DNA of 64,000 bases, from positions 434,001 to 498,000 of the forward strand of contig JAGMUV010000031.1 in NCBI GenBank assembly GCA_020744425.1, written 5' to 3'. This DNA comes from Dactylonectria macrodidyma. Lineage: Eukaryota; Ascomycota; Sordariomycetes; Hypocreales; Nectriaceae. The translations under genes and the position numbers were made by a program. Below are positions 1 through 11,317 of this stretch, in pieces (within the stretch, counting starts at the first letter, position 1; each line of letters opens with the position of its first letter). The notes beneath the pieces are model-generated. The model did no database searches and was not told the origin of the DNA. It saw nothing but the letters and a program-made list of their open reading frames with translations.

Positions 1-654
1 TGATGTGTATATTGTGCTCCAACTCTTCTTCTTACTATCCCAACAGGCAATACAGTAATGCAGGCGTTTATTTGAGGACTTCCCACTTCGATCAGACCTC
101 CTCTTTAGCCTGAATTCGGGCTCCGAACCTCGGGCATATCGAAAGAAGGTCCAAATTGAATTTTTCTCGGCGCGGATAGAAATACTCGGAGGAACACTGG
201 AAGCAACACTGGGCGCCGGTAGGGAGAGGTCCGGCGTGGGGGGCGTTGTAGGGCCGCCAAGGGATAATGCATCCTGTGAGAAAGACATGGCTAGAACCTG
301 TATAGAGAGATTGAGTACCGGTATGTAACAATGTATTTGGTGAGGATTTCGGTAGTAACAAGCAAGAAAGCAGATGAGGACCAAGTTGATTTCTCACAAA
401 GGTTTCTAGCTATATATACATGCCAAGGAGCAAACTATCCAACGTGGTGCTAAGTAGGCTGCAGGTAGGCAGTAGCCGAGCTAGCGCAGGCAGTGGCAGG
501 CAGTGGCAGGCAGCATGTCTGGTACCGGCAGTATCTGCACTCACGTGAGAGGTTACCGCAATATATCGATGCAGAATTAATTAAATTCGACGACTCCCGA
601 AGGATTTCAGCATCTACAACCTTATCAAATGATTAGATCTAATTGACCAATCAG
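1..654. other. No supportable gene; short GGCAGTGGCA direct repeats
   Basis: No open frame here has recognisable motifs or convincing splice signals; the 101-codon frame at 92-397 on the minus strand shows no family features. The only visible structure is a short direct repeat of GGCAGTGGCA around 489-515. This is probably intergenic sequence upstream of the LINE. Confidence 0.5.
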
Positions 655-765
655 GAGTGAGTAGAGTGGGTAGCTCTACCCACTTCCACTCTACTCTACT
701 TGGGTAGAGTAGAGGGGGTATCTCCTCTACTCTACCCGGTAGAGTGGGTAGAGCTCCCTCTACAA
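655..765. repeat. Dense GGGTAGAG / CTCTACCC hairpin cluster
   Basis: About 110 bp made almost entirely of GGTAGAG, GGGTAG and their complements in alternating orientation, so that many stem-loops are possible (for example AGTGGGTAG followed at once by CTCTACCCACT). It does not code. It could be a foldback remnant or a locally expanded repeat; no flanking target duplication was found. Confidence 0.65.
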
Positions 766-954
766 TGCCCAAGTATGGGTAGAAGCTAGCATTGGCATGA
801 TGCCAAACGGCTTGCTCATCCTAGATCAGCTAGGATGCTACGACGCCGTGAGAGCAGTGTCGCGAGGTGGAGAGACGGATAAGATTACTGTCCGCGACAG
901 CAATGGCCGATCGATGGCCGTGAATGAAAATGTGCTAGACCACTTAGAGCACCG

Positions 955-1140
955 GTGAGTCGAGCCGTGCTCAGGGTTCAAATCCATACCACGAAATCCA
1001 CATATGGATCCATAATGTGGATCCATATCCATTCCATTCCATTCCACGTGGGCTTCAGCATTTCCATATCCACGCCACGGAGCCCCTTCCACATGTTCCA
1101 CATGTGGAAATCGTGGAAAATTTCAGGTGGGGTTCGAAAA
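955..1140. repeat. Palindrome-rich CCATATCCA / TTCCACATG tract
   Basis: Short palindromes and direct repeats (CCACATATGGATCCAT, GTGGATCCATATCC, ATTCC triplet repeats, CACATGTTCCACATGTGG) fill this stretch just upstream of the LINE. It may be the remnant of a miniature inverted-repeat element or part of the LINE 5' untranslated region. No paired outer ends with a target duplication could be defined. Confidence 0.35.
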
Positions 1141-1411
1141 TACCTAGATTTCCTTGTGAAATCACGCATATCCTAAGTACTTTCTATCACCCACAACAAC
1201 ACAACATCGATTTGCCACCCCGTTTTCCTCCGTACACAACGAGTCCATTCTGGGGGCGTCACTGTTACCGTATTACCTCACGAAATTTAGGAAAGCCGGT
1301 GGGTCATAGGATCCCTGCCTTCCTGCACGTTCTATTCCTCATACAGATCATGCAACCTGCAGTGAGCAGAAATGCCTCTGGGGACTGTACAGTACTTTAC
1401 AGTAGACACTC

Positions 1412-1465
1412 TTTACACTCTTTACACTCTTTACACTCTTTACACTCTTTACACTCTTTACACTC
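1412..1465 (+). repeat. Six tandem copies of TTTACACTC in LINE 5' region
   Basis: Six exact head-to-tail copies of the 9-mer TTTACACTC lie about 50 nt upstream of the likely ORF1 start at 1515. Nine is a multiple of three, so the frame stays open through it as a short Leu-His-Ser repeat, but I place translation start after it. Tandem 5' repeats in LINEs can act as internal promoter modules; that role is inferred here. Confidence 0.8.
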
Positions 1466-1514
1466 TTCTAGGCGAAAGAACGGGTTGGCGCTGCCTCGAG
1501 CGTGGCACCGGGAG

Positions 1515-2999
1515 ATGGACGCGACCGCTGAGGAGATCCTGGTCGCGGGTGGGGATTCGGTGACCGCGACGCGTCGCTCGTCGAGACCCGTGAAACCAAC
1601 CGCGAAAGCCCAAAAGTTTTGGCAAGTAGCCTCAAGCCAGGCCGGGACATCGAAGAATGCCGGCACAAAGCAAGTGGCAGCAGGCGACAACGACTGGGAC
1701 AATGCGGACGAGGGACTGCAGGCTGTGGATGGCGCGGCCCGCAGCGATTCATCGCTAATGCAGATGATGCTCCAGACGACGCTCCAGACGATGCTCCAGG
1801 AAACGTCGAGCCATCTCATGAGCAAGCAGAAACAGATGCTGGAGAGACTCTGGGATGCTTTGATGGAGAACCAGCAGAAAGCGACAAAGGTGATTAGCGA
1901 TCAGCTGGAGATGATCCGACAACTCCAGCAGGAGATACGGACGGTCAGGGCCGAGGCGGCTGACGACCGGAAGAAAGCCGAGGAAACCAGAAGCATGCAG
2001 GAACAGACAGCACGTGAGATGAAACAGATGCGCGAGCAGCTGATTGAACAGCTCAGGCAGGTGAGGGAACAAGCGGCAGAAGAAACAAAGCAGTTGCGAG
2101 AGCAACTAGACGCGATGGCCAAAAGTATTCAGGCCAACAGCGCCCAGACGAGCCCGCACCCATCGTATGCAGACGTAGCCCGTACCCCGCCGTCAAGCCA
2201 GCCAAGCAACGTTCAAACCCTCGCGTCGATGCAAACAACACCATCCACACTTACCGATACTCTCTTCTGCACTATCGACACATCGCGTGTCAACGAGGAG
2301 GAGAAGGGCAAAGCGCAAGTGGGAGGAATTCGACAGGCCATTGAGGAGGAGATGCGAAAGAAGGAGGGCCGACAGGACTGGAGGTGTGCAGCTGTGGTGA
2401 GGAACGCAAAGAACGCAGACCGTATTAAGGTGATCTGCCGAGACGAGTCGGAGATGAAGCTCGTCAAGGAAGCGGCAGAGAAGACAGCAGTCAAGGGTGC
2501 AAGAGTCCTCAGGGACCAACTGTATCCGGTCAAAGTTGACGGCGCAAACAGGGCAGCGGTCCTGGACGCAGCTGGCAACGTGCTGCCAGGCACAGCGGAG
2601 GCGCTGGGAAAGGAGAACGGAGTGACGATTGCCAAGATGCAGTGGCTCAGCGACAAGGAGAATGGGAAATCCTACGGCTCGATGGTGATCTACGTTACGA
2701 AGGTGAGCGATGCGCAACGCTTGCTGGAAGAGAGATACTTTCACCTCGCTGGGGAGTCGGCCAGCACCAACGTTTTCGAGCGACGCCAAGGCCCAGTCCA
2801 ATGCTACAACTGCTGGGAGCTTGGTCACAAAGCCTTCACCTGCAACAGACCCCAGCGATGCGGCAAATGTGCGGAAACGGGACACCGCCACACACAGTGC
2901 CAGGCGATCGAGCCGAAGTGCGTTCTCTGCAGAGGGCCACACGAATCGCTCAGTCGCAACTGCCGAGTACGACAACTACATGACGGCAATGTGCACTAA
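1515..2999 (+). CDS. LINE ORF1 (gag-like protein, coiled coil plus CCHC knuckles)
   Basis: About 494 aa from the ATG at 1515, which begins MDATAEEILVAG; the frame is open further upstream but that part is low-complexity and unlike protein. A long charged Gln/Glu/Arg-rich coiled coil occupies roughly residues 80-210. A C-terminal block has three zinc-knuckle-like motifs: CYNCWELGHKAFTC and CGKCAETGHRHTQC (both CX2CX4HX4C) and a third, CVLCRGPHESLSRNC, with altered spacing. In this class ORF1 binds element RNA to form the ribonucleoprotein used for retrotransposition. Its TAA stop (2997-2999) overlaps the ORF2 start by 20 nt, suggesting stop-and-reinitiate translation of ORF2. Fungal LINE ORF1 proteins are usually 450-650 aa, so it appears full length. 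Confidence 0.85.
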   Translation: MDATAEEILVAGGDSVTATRRSSRPVKPTAKAQKFWQVASSQAGTSKNAGTKQVAAGDNDWDNADEGLQAVDGAARSDSSLMQMMLQTTLQTMLQETSSHLMSKQKQMLERLWDALMENQQKATKVISDQLEMIRQLQQEIRTVRAEAADDRKKAEETRSMQEQTAREMKQMREQLIEQLRQVREQAAEETKQLREQLDAMAKSIQANSAQTSPHPSYADVARTPPSSQPSNVQTLASMQTTPSTLTDTLFCTIDTSRVNEEEKGKAQVGGIRQAIEEEMRKKEGRQDWRCAAVVRNAKNADRIKVICRDESEMKLVKEAAEKTAVKGARVLRDQLYPVKVDGANRAAVLDAAGNVLPGTAEALGKENGVTIAKMQWLSDKENGKSYGSMVIYVTKVSDAQRLLEERYFHLAGESASTNVFERRQGPVQCYNCWELGHKAFTCNRPQRCGKCAETGHRHTQCQAIEPKCVLCRGPHESLSRNCRVRQLHDGNVH

Positions 3000-5900
3000 C
3001 CTCCAGATCCTCCAGCTTAACGTGGGGAAGAGGGATGCGGTGCAATTGAGCATGATGAACGACGGAGACTTGCGGGACTACGCGGTGCTGGCAATAGCCG
3101 AACCATACGCGCTGAACATTGACGGTGCGGTGATGACAGCACCAAACAACCACAGAAACTGGACGAGATTTATACCGACAAAGAGACACGAGATGCGATG
3201 GCCGATCCGCAGCATGCTCTGGATCCGCAGGGACCTGGAGGCGGAGCAGGTGCCGATACCGTCAGCCGACCTGACGGGAGCAATAATACGACTGCCCGAC
3301 CGGGACGTCCTAGTGGTATCGGTGTATGTGGAAGGGAGTAATGAGAATGCTCTACGCACGGCAATGGAGCAACTGCACAGGGTGATGACGGGCTTCCGCA
3401 ACAGCACAGGGAAAAGAATGGACGTGATCTTGGCAGGCGACTTCAACCGCCACGACCAACTATGGGGAGGTGACGAGGTGACGGGCAGACGCCAAGGGGA
3501 GGCAGATCCAATCATCGACCTCATGGACGAGCATGGCCTCCTCAGCCTCCTTCCCAGGGGAACGAAAACCTGGGAGAGGAGTGGTGCGGAGAGCACGATC
3601 GACCTGATGCTTGCGTCGTCTGAACTGGCTGAAGAGATGGTTCACTGCGGCATACACCAGACCGAACACGGGTCGGACCACAGGGCAGTCCGGACAGAGT
3701 TTGACCTCACAACGCCGCAGAGGACAGCTGGCCCTGGACTTCTCTTCAAGAACGCACCATGGAATGCGATCAAGGAGAGGGTGAAGGACCAACTAGCACC
3801 ACTTCCGTGGGATGGCGGAGTTCAGGCACAGACGGACAGGTTGATGGAGGCAGTCCTCCGTGCAATCCACGCACTGGTTCCTCGGGCGAAGCCATCACCA
3901 TACGCAAAGAGATGGTGGACAACAGACCTCACCCGACTCCGGAAAGCCTACACGTACTGGAGGAACCTGGCAAGGGCACAGCGCCGCGCAGGCCATAGGC
4001 AGGACAACCTAGAAAGCAGAGCGAGGGTAGCAGGCAAAGAGTACCACGACACCATCAGAAGACAGAAGAGGGCCCACTGGGAGGACTTCCTCGCAGACGG
4101 GACCAACATCTGGCAGGCGGCCAAATACCTTAAACCTGGTGGCGACATGGTCGGCGACAAAATCCCCCGGCTGAAAAGGGCGGACGGGACGACAACGCAG
4201 GATAAAGCGGAACAGGCAGAAGAACTGCTGACGACATTCTTCCCGCCGCTACCAGCAACCATCGAAGACGAAGGTCCACGGCCGCGGCGGAGAGAAGTGG
4301 CAATGCCGGATTTGACGTTGGAGGAGGTGGAAGAAAAAGTCATGGCAGCCAAGGCGTGGAAAGCACCCGGAGAAGACGGCGTGCCGGCGATGGTGTGGAA
4401 GCAACTGTGGCCGGTGGTCAAGGAACGCGTGATGCATCTGTTCCGCACCTCACTGGATGAAGGACAGCTACCAGACCAGTGGAGAAGCGCAAAGATCATC
4501 CCGCTCAAGAAGCCGGACAAGGGCGATTACGCACTCGCAAAGGCCTGGAGACCAATCTCGCTGCTGTCGACGCTGGGAAAGATCCTCGAGGCGGTAGTGG
4601 CGGACAGGATCTCATACGCCGCCGAGACGTTCGGGCTCCTGCCCACAAACCACTTTGGGGCAAGGAAGCGGCGGTCGGCAGAGCAGGCTCTGCTGCTCTT
4701 CCAAGAACAAGTGTACAAAGCATGGCGGAACCGCAAGGTGGTCAGCCTGGCCAGCTTCGACATCAAAGGCGCGTACAACGGCGTGTTCGATGACAGACTG
4801 CTACAGAGGCTGGAAGCAAGAGGTATCCCCAAGAAGCTGGTGCAATGGATAAGCGCGTTCTGCTCCAATCGCACGGCCAGCATTGTGGTGAACGACTACA
4901 CGTCAGAGCAACGGGAGCTGCCGCAAGCCGGCCTTCCCCAAGGATCGCCGCTTTCGCCAGTGCTTTTCCTGTTCTTCAACGCAGACCTTGTGCAAAGCAA
5001 GATTAACTCGAAAGGCGGATCGATGGCGTTTGTCGACGACTACTCGGCCTGGGTCACGGGGCCGACGGCGGAGGCGAACAGGGACGGCATACAAGCCATC
5101 ATTGACCGGGCACTGGCGTGGGGGAAACGCAGTGGAGCGACGTTTGAGCATGACAAGACAGCAATTGTCCACTTCACGCGCGTAGCTGAACGCACCAGCG
5201 AGGCGCCGTTCACGATCAATGGAGAGGAAGTCAAGCCCAAAGCGAAGGCCAAACTCTTAGGGGTAATCATGGACACGGAGCTCAGGTTCAAAGAACACAT
5301 GGCCAAGGCCGCCACGAAAGGTCTCTTGGCAGCCATGTGTCTAAGGAGACTCAGGATGCTGCCACCACAAGCGGCCAGACAACTCTTCGTCGCAACCGTT
5401 GCCCCAGCCATGGACTACGCATCTGTCGTGTGGTCGCATGCGCGCGGCGAAAGGGAATTGAAAGAGTTCAACAGGGCACAGAAAATAGGAGCGCGGGCCA
5501 TCACGGGAGCCTTTCAGACGGTAGCGAGGGCAGTAGCTGAAGCGGAAGCCAACATCCAAACAGTACACGAGCGACATGCTCTGGCTGGAATGAAGTTGTA
5601 CATCAATATGCACACGCTGCCAAAGAAGCACCCGCTAGCGACACTCAAAGTATCAGTGAGTCGAAGGTACATCTCGCCGATGAAGAGACTGGCGCTTGCC
5701 CTCGGCGAGAGCGGAATCGGGCGGATGGAAACAATCGAAGCCTATGCAGCACCGCCGTGGCACGCCCGCGTGTCGCTGGTGTGTGAGGTAGATCGGAAGG
5801 TGGCGATAGCGGCAGCCAACAGCGTCGAAGACATCACTATCACGACCAGCGCTTCCGACAGAGGAGGAATGGCGGGCATGGGAGGCATCATCAGCCACAA

Positions 5901-6749
5901 AGCAGCAGGGCGAGAGAATAGGGTCATGGCCAGGTACTCGGTCACTCTCGGCTCGCGAGACGATCAGAACCCCTACACAGCCGAGCTAGGGGCGATAGCA
6001 ATGGCATTGCGATGCATGCCTGACGGATTACGGGACCGAAGGCTTACCATACTGTCAAGCGGCCAGTCAGCACTGAAGGCGATCGCGCGACCACGACAAC
6101 AATCGGGACAGTGCGCCATCCGAGAAATCTACAACCACATCCGACGGCTAAGAAAAGGCAACAACAGGGTCAAGATGATTTGGGTACCCTCTCGGGATGA
6201 TGCGTTCCCTTGGGGCCCAAGGCGAAGAGACAGGCCCAGAGAGCAACTGAATCGGGGCGCATGCCAGAGACACAGCCGTACCAAGCCCGATCGACGCGGA
6301 TAAGACTAGCGAGAGAGCAGCTACAACAGCACCAGACACTACCGGACAGAGTGGGCGGCTTCTCCAAGAAGGTTGACAAAGCGCTACCAGGAAAACACAC
6401 AAAGGTGCTGTACGACGGACTGAAGAGGCGCGAAGCAGACACGCTTTCGCAGTTGCGCACGGGAATGGCGAGGATTAACAGCTACCTGTCGAGGATCGGT
6501 GCAGTGGAATCAGACTTGTGCGACTGTGGAAGGGCAGTCGAGACGATGGAACATTTTCTCTTTCGATGCACCAAGTGGGACGCACAACGCGAAGGCATAA
6601 GACAAATCAGGCAAAGCGAGATAGGAAACCTATCGTTCTTTTTGGGAGGAAAGTCGGCATTGGACGGACCGAAGTGGTCACCTAACCTACAGGCGGTGCG
6701 AGCAACGATCAAATTTGCGATGAAGACAGGAAGGTTGGGAGTGAAGTAG
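2980..6749 (+). pseudogene. LINE ORF2: endonuclease, reverse transcriptase, RNase H-like; one frameshift
   Basis: ORF2 probably starts at the ATG at 2980 or 2989, inside the end of ORF1. The N-terminal apurinic-type endonuclease shows LQLNVGKRDA, AIAEPY, AGDFNRHDQLWGG, ESTIDLMLAS and SDHRAV, covering the expected Asn, Glu, Asp/Asn and Ser-Asp-His residues. The reverse transcriptase shows WRPISLLSTLGKILE, ASFDIKGAYNGV, GLPQGSPLSP and the catalytic FVDD box. A C-terminal RNase H-like region follows (AELGAIAMALRCM, then QSALKAIARPRQQSGQ) but the usual catalytic Asp residues are replaced (TTSAS, LSSGQ). The frame runs to a stop at 6303, but homology moves to another frame near 6200-6210, where MGPKAKRQAQRATESG onward continues to 6749 with a CDCGRAVETMEHFLFRC zinc-like motif. 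One lost base near 6200 explains this; an assembly error is possible. Confidence 0.8.
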
Positions 6750-7030
6750 GAGAATGGGACATACTAACAGCCGGAACCAGGAAACAGTGGCACAATACTA
6801 ACACAGTACAGCCTCATTTTGACAGACCACGCTTCAGCTGCTGAGGATAGGATGCTGAACACTTGGAGAAATTGGCCTTCAAGCAGGCCTGTCAGAGAGA
6901 GTCAAGCGAGGCCAAACGAAAGCGATCCAGGGAGAGAAAGTGGGGCTTTACTTGTGGTCAGGATTGAAGGTGGCAGAAATGTAAATAGCATAGCGTATTC
7001 CATGGCCCTATGAGATCCGTTCTCTCGGGC

Positions 7031-7058
7031 GTAATAAATCTACTACTACTACTACTAC
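7031..7058 (+). other. LINE 3' end: GTAATAAATC plus (TAC)6 tail
   Basis: The end of the LINE is GGGCGTAATAAATC followed by six TAC units, after which unrelated sequence (the Fot1-like element) begins. The same GGGCGT(T)AATAAAT core with other simple tails occurs on the opposite strand at 34926 and 52981. Confidence 0.75.
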
Positions 7059-7158
7059 AACCCCGCTCAACGTGACATCACCAACTTCGTCAACTTTGAC
7101 AATATCACGTCCTCGCCACCCAACTAAACACGATCACAACTATTACAATTCTGCACCA

Positions 7159-9362
7159 ATGGCTACGGCAAATACATCAATCGGAAGCCCTGACTCAAGA
7201 GAAGATACCATCCGACTTTGGATTAATCCTGAGACCGGGAAGCATAACTTTTCACGGTGTAACGATGAGAACCTTGAACTCCGGACGGTAGCCGGCGTCG
7301 AGCTCTTTCGAGCCGGTTATTATAAGAACCTCGCTGTTGCAAGCCGTGATCTTAAAGTCAGTTATTGGAGACTATATTCTCGTCATAAAGGGTCTCATCC
7401 GCGCCAGAAGAATGGCGGCAATCACACCTTATTCTCGAAGGAAGAGGAGGGAGCTATTATCATTTGGGCACATCGCCGCATCACTCACGGACATCACATC
7501 ACAATTCGTGCCCTTTGTCAACATGCGAATGCCGTTCTGAGGGCTAAAGAGAGGCCGCCAACGGCCTCTAGAAAGTGGGCAAGGCATTTTATGAGACGTT
7601 GGAAGCATACCTTTCATAAGAGGAAATCTACAACCCGAGATGCCAAGAGAAAGGCCATGGAAGACCGTGGCGAAGTTGAGAAGTGGTTCAAAGCTTGGCG
7701 AGAGTATATGCGTTATGTCAATCCTGAAAACGTGTGGAACGTTGACGAGATTGGCTTCATGATCGTATATCTCTTAAAAGGGACTTTCCTATGGACTTTC
7801 GCAGAGATTGAGCGGCCAATTCTCACGGATGCACACGAATTATGTTCAATGACAGCCATCGAAGCCATCTCGGCCGCTGGAAAGTCGATAGCACCGTTCC
7901 TGATCATGCCTGGAGTCCAGCTTCCGTTCAGGTGGTTTGACAACAACCTTGACGGCGATACATCCATTGCCACGAGTCCCAGGGGTTATATCACTGATAT
8001 CCTCGCCTCGGAATGGATTGAACACTTCGAGAGACTAACGAGACCTTCAAATCCCGGCGAAAAACGAGTCATCCTCCTCGATGGATGCGAAAGTCACTTT
8101 ACAAAGGAACTCGCGGTACACGCTAAACAGCACAACATTGAAATCTTCCCTTTCCCCCCACATTTGACTCATATGTTACAACCTTTGGATGTTGGAGTGT
8201 TCAGCTCTTACAAGCATTGGCAACAAGATGTCTTATACCGGGAGATTGCGAATGGAGCCACAGATTTTAACAAGTCTGACTTCTTATTTCACCTTCAGGA
8301 AATAAGGGATCGCACTTTTAAAAAGTCAACGATTATCTCTGCCTGGGAGAAGTGTGGTATCTATCCTTTTAACCCATCAGTTGTGCTAGATCAAATGGTT
8401 GACCCCCTATCATCACTTAGCCAAGAGGTCAATGAGCAAGACCTGCCTGGTTATGTGACACTTGGGATACTTCAGAAAGCGATTTTGACGGCTCAGATGA
8501 CGACGAAAATGCTCCTGAAGATGACTCAGATGATCAGGAATTCCAGGAGATTCCAATAGCCCCCAAAACTCCCGAAAAGATCAACTGGGCCACCGTTGCT
8601 ACCCCCCCCTTCAACATCCGCATTATCCAACGCTACCAAGAATACGTTGCCTTACGGATTGAAGCTTCAATCGTCTCCGGTGTACGGCTGACGCCCTCGG
8701 TGGCTCATGTTCATGAAAAATCGAGGAAAGCTACAGAAGTTCTTATGATCAATGGCATTACATCGACTGAGGAGATGAAGCGTCTGAAGGAGAAGAATCT
8801 ACGCCGCCGGGCACTTCAACAGGGGACTCAAATTGTAAGTAATTGCGGCCCAATTCGCGTCAGTGATGCCAGACTTCGTGTCGCCAAAGACGAATACCAT
8901 CGACGAGCCGCTCAAGCTGAAGAATATCGACGATATAGGAAGAAAGAAGCGACTGATGAAGTGAAGTATATATATCGTTGGATAAAGGATGTACGAAGTA
9001 TTGTCCGGGTAAGTGTTAATAACATTTCAGGGGTCGAAGCACGCAGAGGTTTATGGGCAAAAGCTGCACGACGAGAGCTTCTCTCTTCTAACGAGGATAT
9101 GAGTAAGAGATATGCTATTCAACGTGAATTCCGTGAGTCCTTTGCACTGTCATTGGAGAGGATCACGGGCATCACTTGGCCCCCTGACTATGACGAAGAG
9201 ACTGTCACTTCGGCAGTCAAATTCGTTGCCTTGGAGGAACAGGAACGCCGTGCAGCTAAGAAATTGCTTACATATGAGGCTGACGGCATTGAAATCATAG
9301 TTGAAGACTGCATTGAAGTCAGTCAGGGCGAATTTACGGTGCCAAAGGAGGAGCCGGAATAG
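7159..9362 (+). pseudogene. Fot1/pogo-like DD35D transposase with one frameshift
   Basis: The first ATG that fits is at 7159; the frame is open slightly upstream. It shows a helix-turn-helix region, a CENP-B-like region and a DDE_1 catalytic core: NVDEIGF (first Asp), ILLDGCESH (second Asp) and THMLQPLDVGVF (third Asp), with 35 residues between the second and third, the spacing known for Fot1. The first frame ends at 8559, but from about 8464 the coding signal moves to the next frame (DTSESDFDGSDDDENAPEDD), an acidic linker followed by a basic, coiled C-terminal region ending at 9362. Loss of one G in GGG near 8464 would account for it. The protein would be about 730 aa. The element's 5' end is missing: the LINE tail ends only about 100 nt upstream. 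Confidence 0.75.
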
Positions 9363-9487
9363 GGGTTAAATTGGACTTGGGTAAATACATGACATTCCCC
9401 CGGTCGCAAATATCACATATTATTGTTTTAATGAAGTGACTTCTAAATTGGGGAGAAACCCCCCTGTTTGGAAGTACCTTTTTTTTT

Positions 9488-9530
9488 TGCGAATCAAGGG
9501 CCCCTTTTGCTAGTCAAGGGACCCCCCGTG
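9488..9530 (+). repeat. Likely right terminal repeat of the Fot1-like element
   Basis: Downstream of the transposase stop is a poly-T followed by two direct copies of TCAAGGGNCCCC, starting at 9494 and 9514. Paired motifs of this kind are typical of pogo/Fot terminal repeats. No matching left repeat is present in the window, so the element is truncated at its 5' end. Confidence 0.45.
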
Positions 9531-11163
9531 GGAGCGGAAGCGACCACGGGGAACGCCGGACTAGAGGCCCCCGCAAGTACCGGAACCCACTTGGTGTTTG
9601 CAAAAGAAACACTCTGGCCGGCGTCCGATTCCAGGAGGCCGCTTGCCCTGACGACGGAAGGATTATGGACGTGGCGGAAGCCGTAATGATGCGATAGATT
9701 GCGGCACGGCCGGCCACTTTGCAGACATGGAGCACAGGTAGGCTTTCCCGAGTCACCTGCGAACCATCGTTAACACCTTCTGTAGACTCGATACCCCAGA
9801 TTTCCAGGCGCTCGGTGCGGTTCACATTTCAGATGCAAGCGTCGGCATCGTAAACTGTTGGTGTCAGCGAACAGGCCAATCAGCCAGAATTGCATGCAGA
9901 CGTACCAGGACCGTCGGTAGGAGCTCATAGGTTCTGGAGTGCGGTCAAATGGAATCAACCAAAAGATTTGTCGGGGTCTGCTTCCAAAACGAGCCGAGAT
10001 CGCTTTTTATAACCCAATCTTGTTCGGTCCCCCGCCCCGGAAATAGGCTTTGGCTAGACTGCAGTAAGAGTGTGCAGCCCGAGGAGCGAATTTTTCGAAC
10101 CCCCCCACGCCCCGTAACCGGAGTGTTTTGCCTGTTTAAAATTCGCCCCCATAATTTTCTACTTGCTGTTTACAACGCTCACTCTCTGGCGTAAGGAGTT
10201 GTTGAACGCTAGAGTTAGAGCCTGATCTTCTCAACGATTATGATAATCAAGGTCCGAAAAGTGGAGCCTTGCGATAAAAGAAAATGCTTTCCAGCCTCTT
10301 GAGGCAGATCTCAAGCCTCTGACCCGCACTCTTGAGTTATGTAAGTCCCGAGAGGGATCATTTGGCGTTATCCTCCTTTTAGCCTCGCCTCTTGGCGACT
10401 ATGCCTTCTATAGCGAAGGAATTAGAGTAACTCTTTTCTAAGAGGCGATAATGATAATCTTGCTCGAGGGTAGAATTACGATAATCACACCTGGTTATCC
10501 TAAATTACGTGACCTTCTCGCGACGAATTACGCAACCGAAAGAGGGGTCTGTACGGAAGGTAAGAACGCGCTAATGCACAAAGCCACAGCCCGGTCAAAA
10601 GTCACCTTGTACCGGCTGTGATTACCATAATCGCCGAGAAGATCAGACTCTTAGCTATGTCACTTTGCTAGTTCGACCACAGCTTCTCAGCACTGTGAAC
10701 CTCCCTGAGATATCAGGGCCCAGCCTAGATTCCCTTACGCCATAACGTTATCACTCAGGGGCCTTCATCATCAGTTCTACCGATTTCTCGAAGGTGGTTT
10801 GACAAATAAATAGTGGCCGCTGTTGCGGAGGATGGTGATACAAGACCTACTGCGTAGAAGACAGAAGGGGTCCGCACATTGTTATCTACTAACGGCAGGG
10901 TTGGATCGTTTGTCAAGTCATTCAGCTTGAGCTGGGAAAGAACTCCGCAAGGAGGCCAGTATGGTCCGGCCGGTGGAGAGGTCCAAGAGGCTAATAAGAA
11001 ACCTGGTGACCAACTACGCAGTGTGTATCCCTCTCTCTTGTCCGCGCGGGGAATACGGACGATTTTAGCGCAAAATACAGCAAGAATCTGGGGAGGCTGG
11101 ACGCTTTTCCCCATGTTGGTCCGATCGTAGTGCGAGACTGTTGAAGGGGGTCACAAGATCCTC
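9531..11163. other. Gene-free stretch between transposons
   Basis: No frame longer than about 120 codons and no recognisable protein motif. The one structured part is the imperfect inverted repeat at 10188-10741, listed separately. The rest shows neither coding bias nor terminal repeats that I can identify. Confidence 0.5.
10188..10741. repeat. Imperfect inverted repeat with GATAATC motifs
   Basis: The left arm (10188-10252) carries GGCGTAAGG and then GATCTTCTCAACGATTATG; the right arm (10618-10741) carries the complements, CATAATCGCCGAGAAGATC and then CCTTACGCC. Several further GATAATC / GATTAT motifs lie between. The unit is about 550 bp and non-coding, consistent with a decayed non-autonomous inverted-repeat element. 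No target duplication was found. Confidence 0.45.
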
Positions 11164-11317
11164 TACCATCCACAACCCCTCTTTCGGCACAACCCCTCTT
11201 TCGGCAAGCAAAATAAAAAAGCCACCACCAAAAATCACCAACTTTACGTACATAGAACTAAACCAAATTGATAGAAATGCGTCAAAATCTTCGTTCATAA
11301 ATAACGAATAGGTTCAT

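Larger units (their letters stand above)
1388..7060 (+). mobile_element. Tad-like non-LTR retrotransposon (LINE)
   Basis: A long interspersed element with the usual two overlapping frames: a nucleic-acid-binding ORF1 with zinc knuckles (1515-2999) and an ORF2 with endonuclease, reverse transcriptase and RNase H-like domain (2980-6749). It ends in a 3' untranslated region and the motif GGGCGTAATAAAT followed by six TAC repeats (7041-7058), the simple-repeat tail expected of target-primed reverse transcription. The 5' boundary is uncertain; I place it before the 9-bp repeats at 1412. No target duplication was found. The zinc-knuckle ORF1, endonuclease-first order and RNase H-like tail fit the fungal Tad clade. 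It looks nearly intact apart from one frameshift near 6200. Confidence 0.85.

Noticed and set aside
92..397. 101-codon minus-strand frame at the window start
   Set aside because: No motif or codon-use support.
1397..1825. Minus-strand protein ending in CKECKECKEC repeats
   Set aside because: It is the antisense reading of the TTTACACTC array and LINE ORF1; no independent support.
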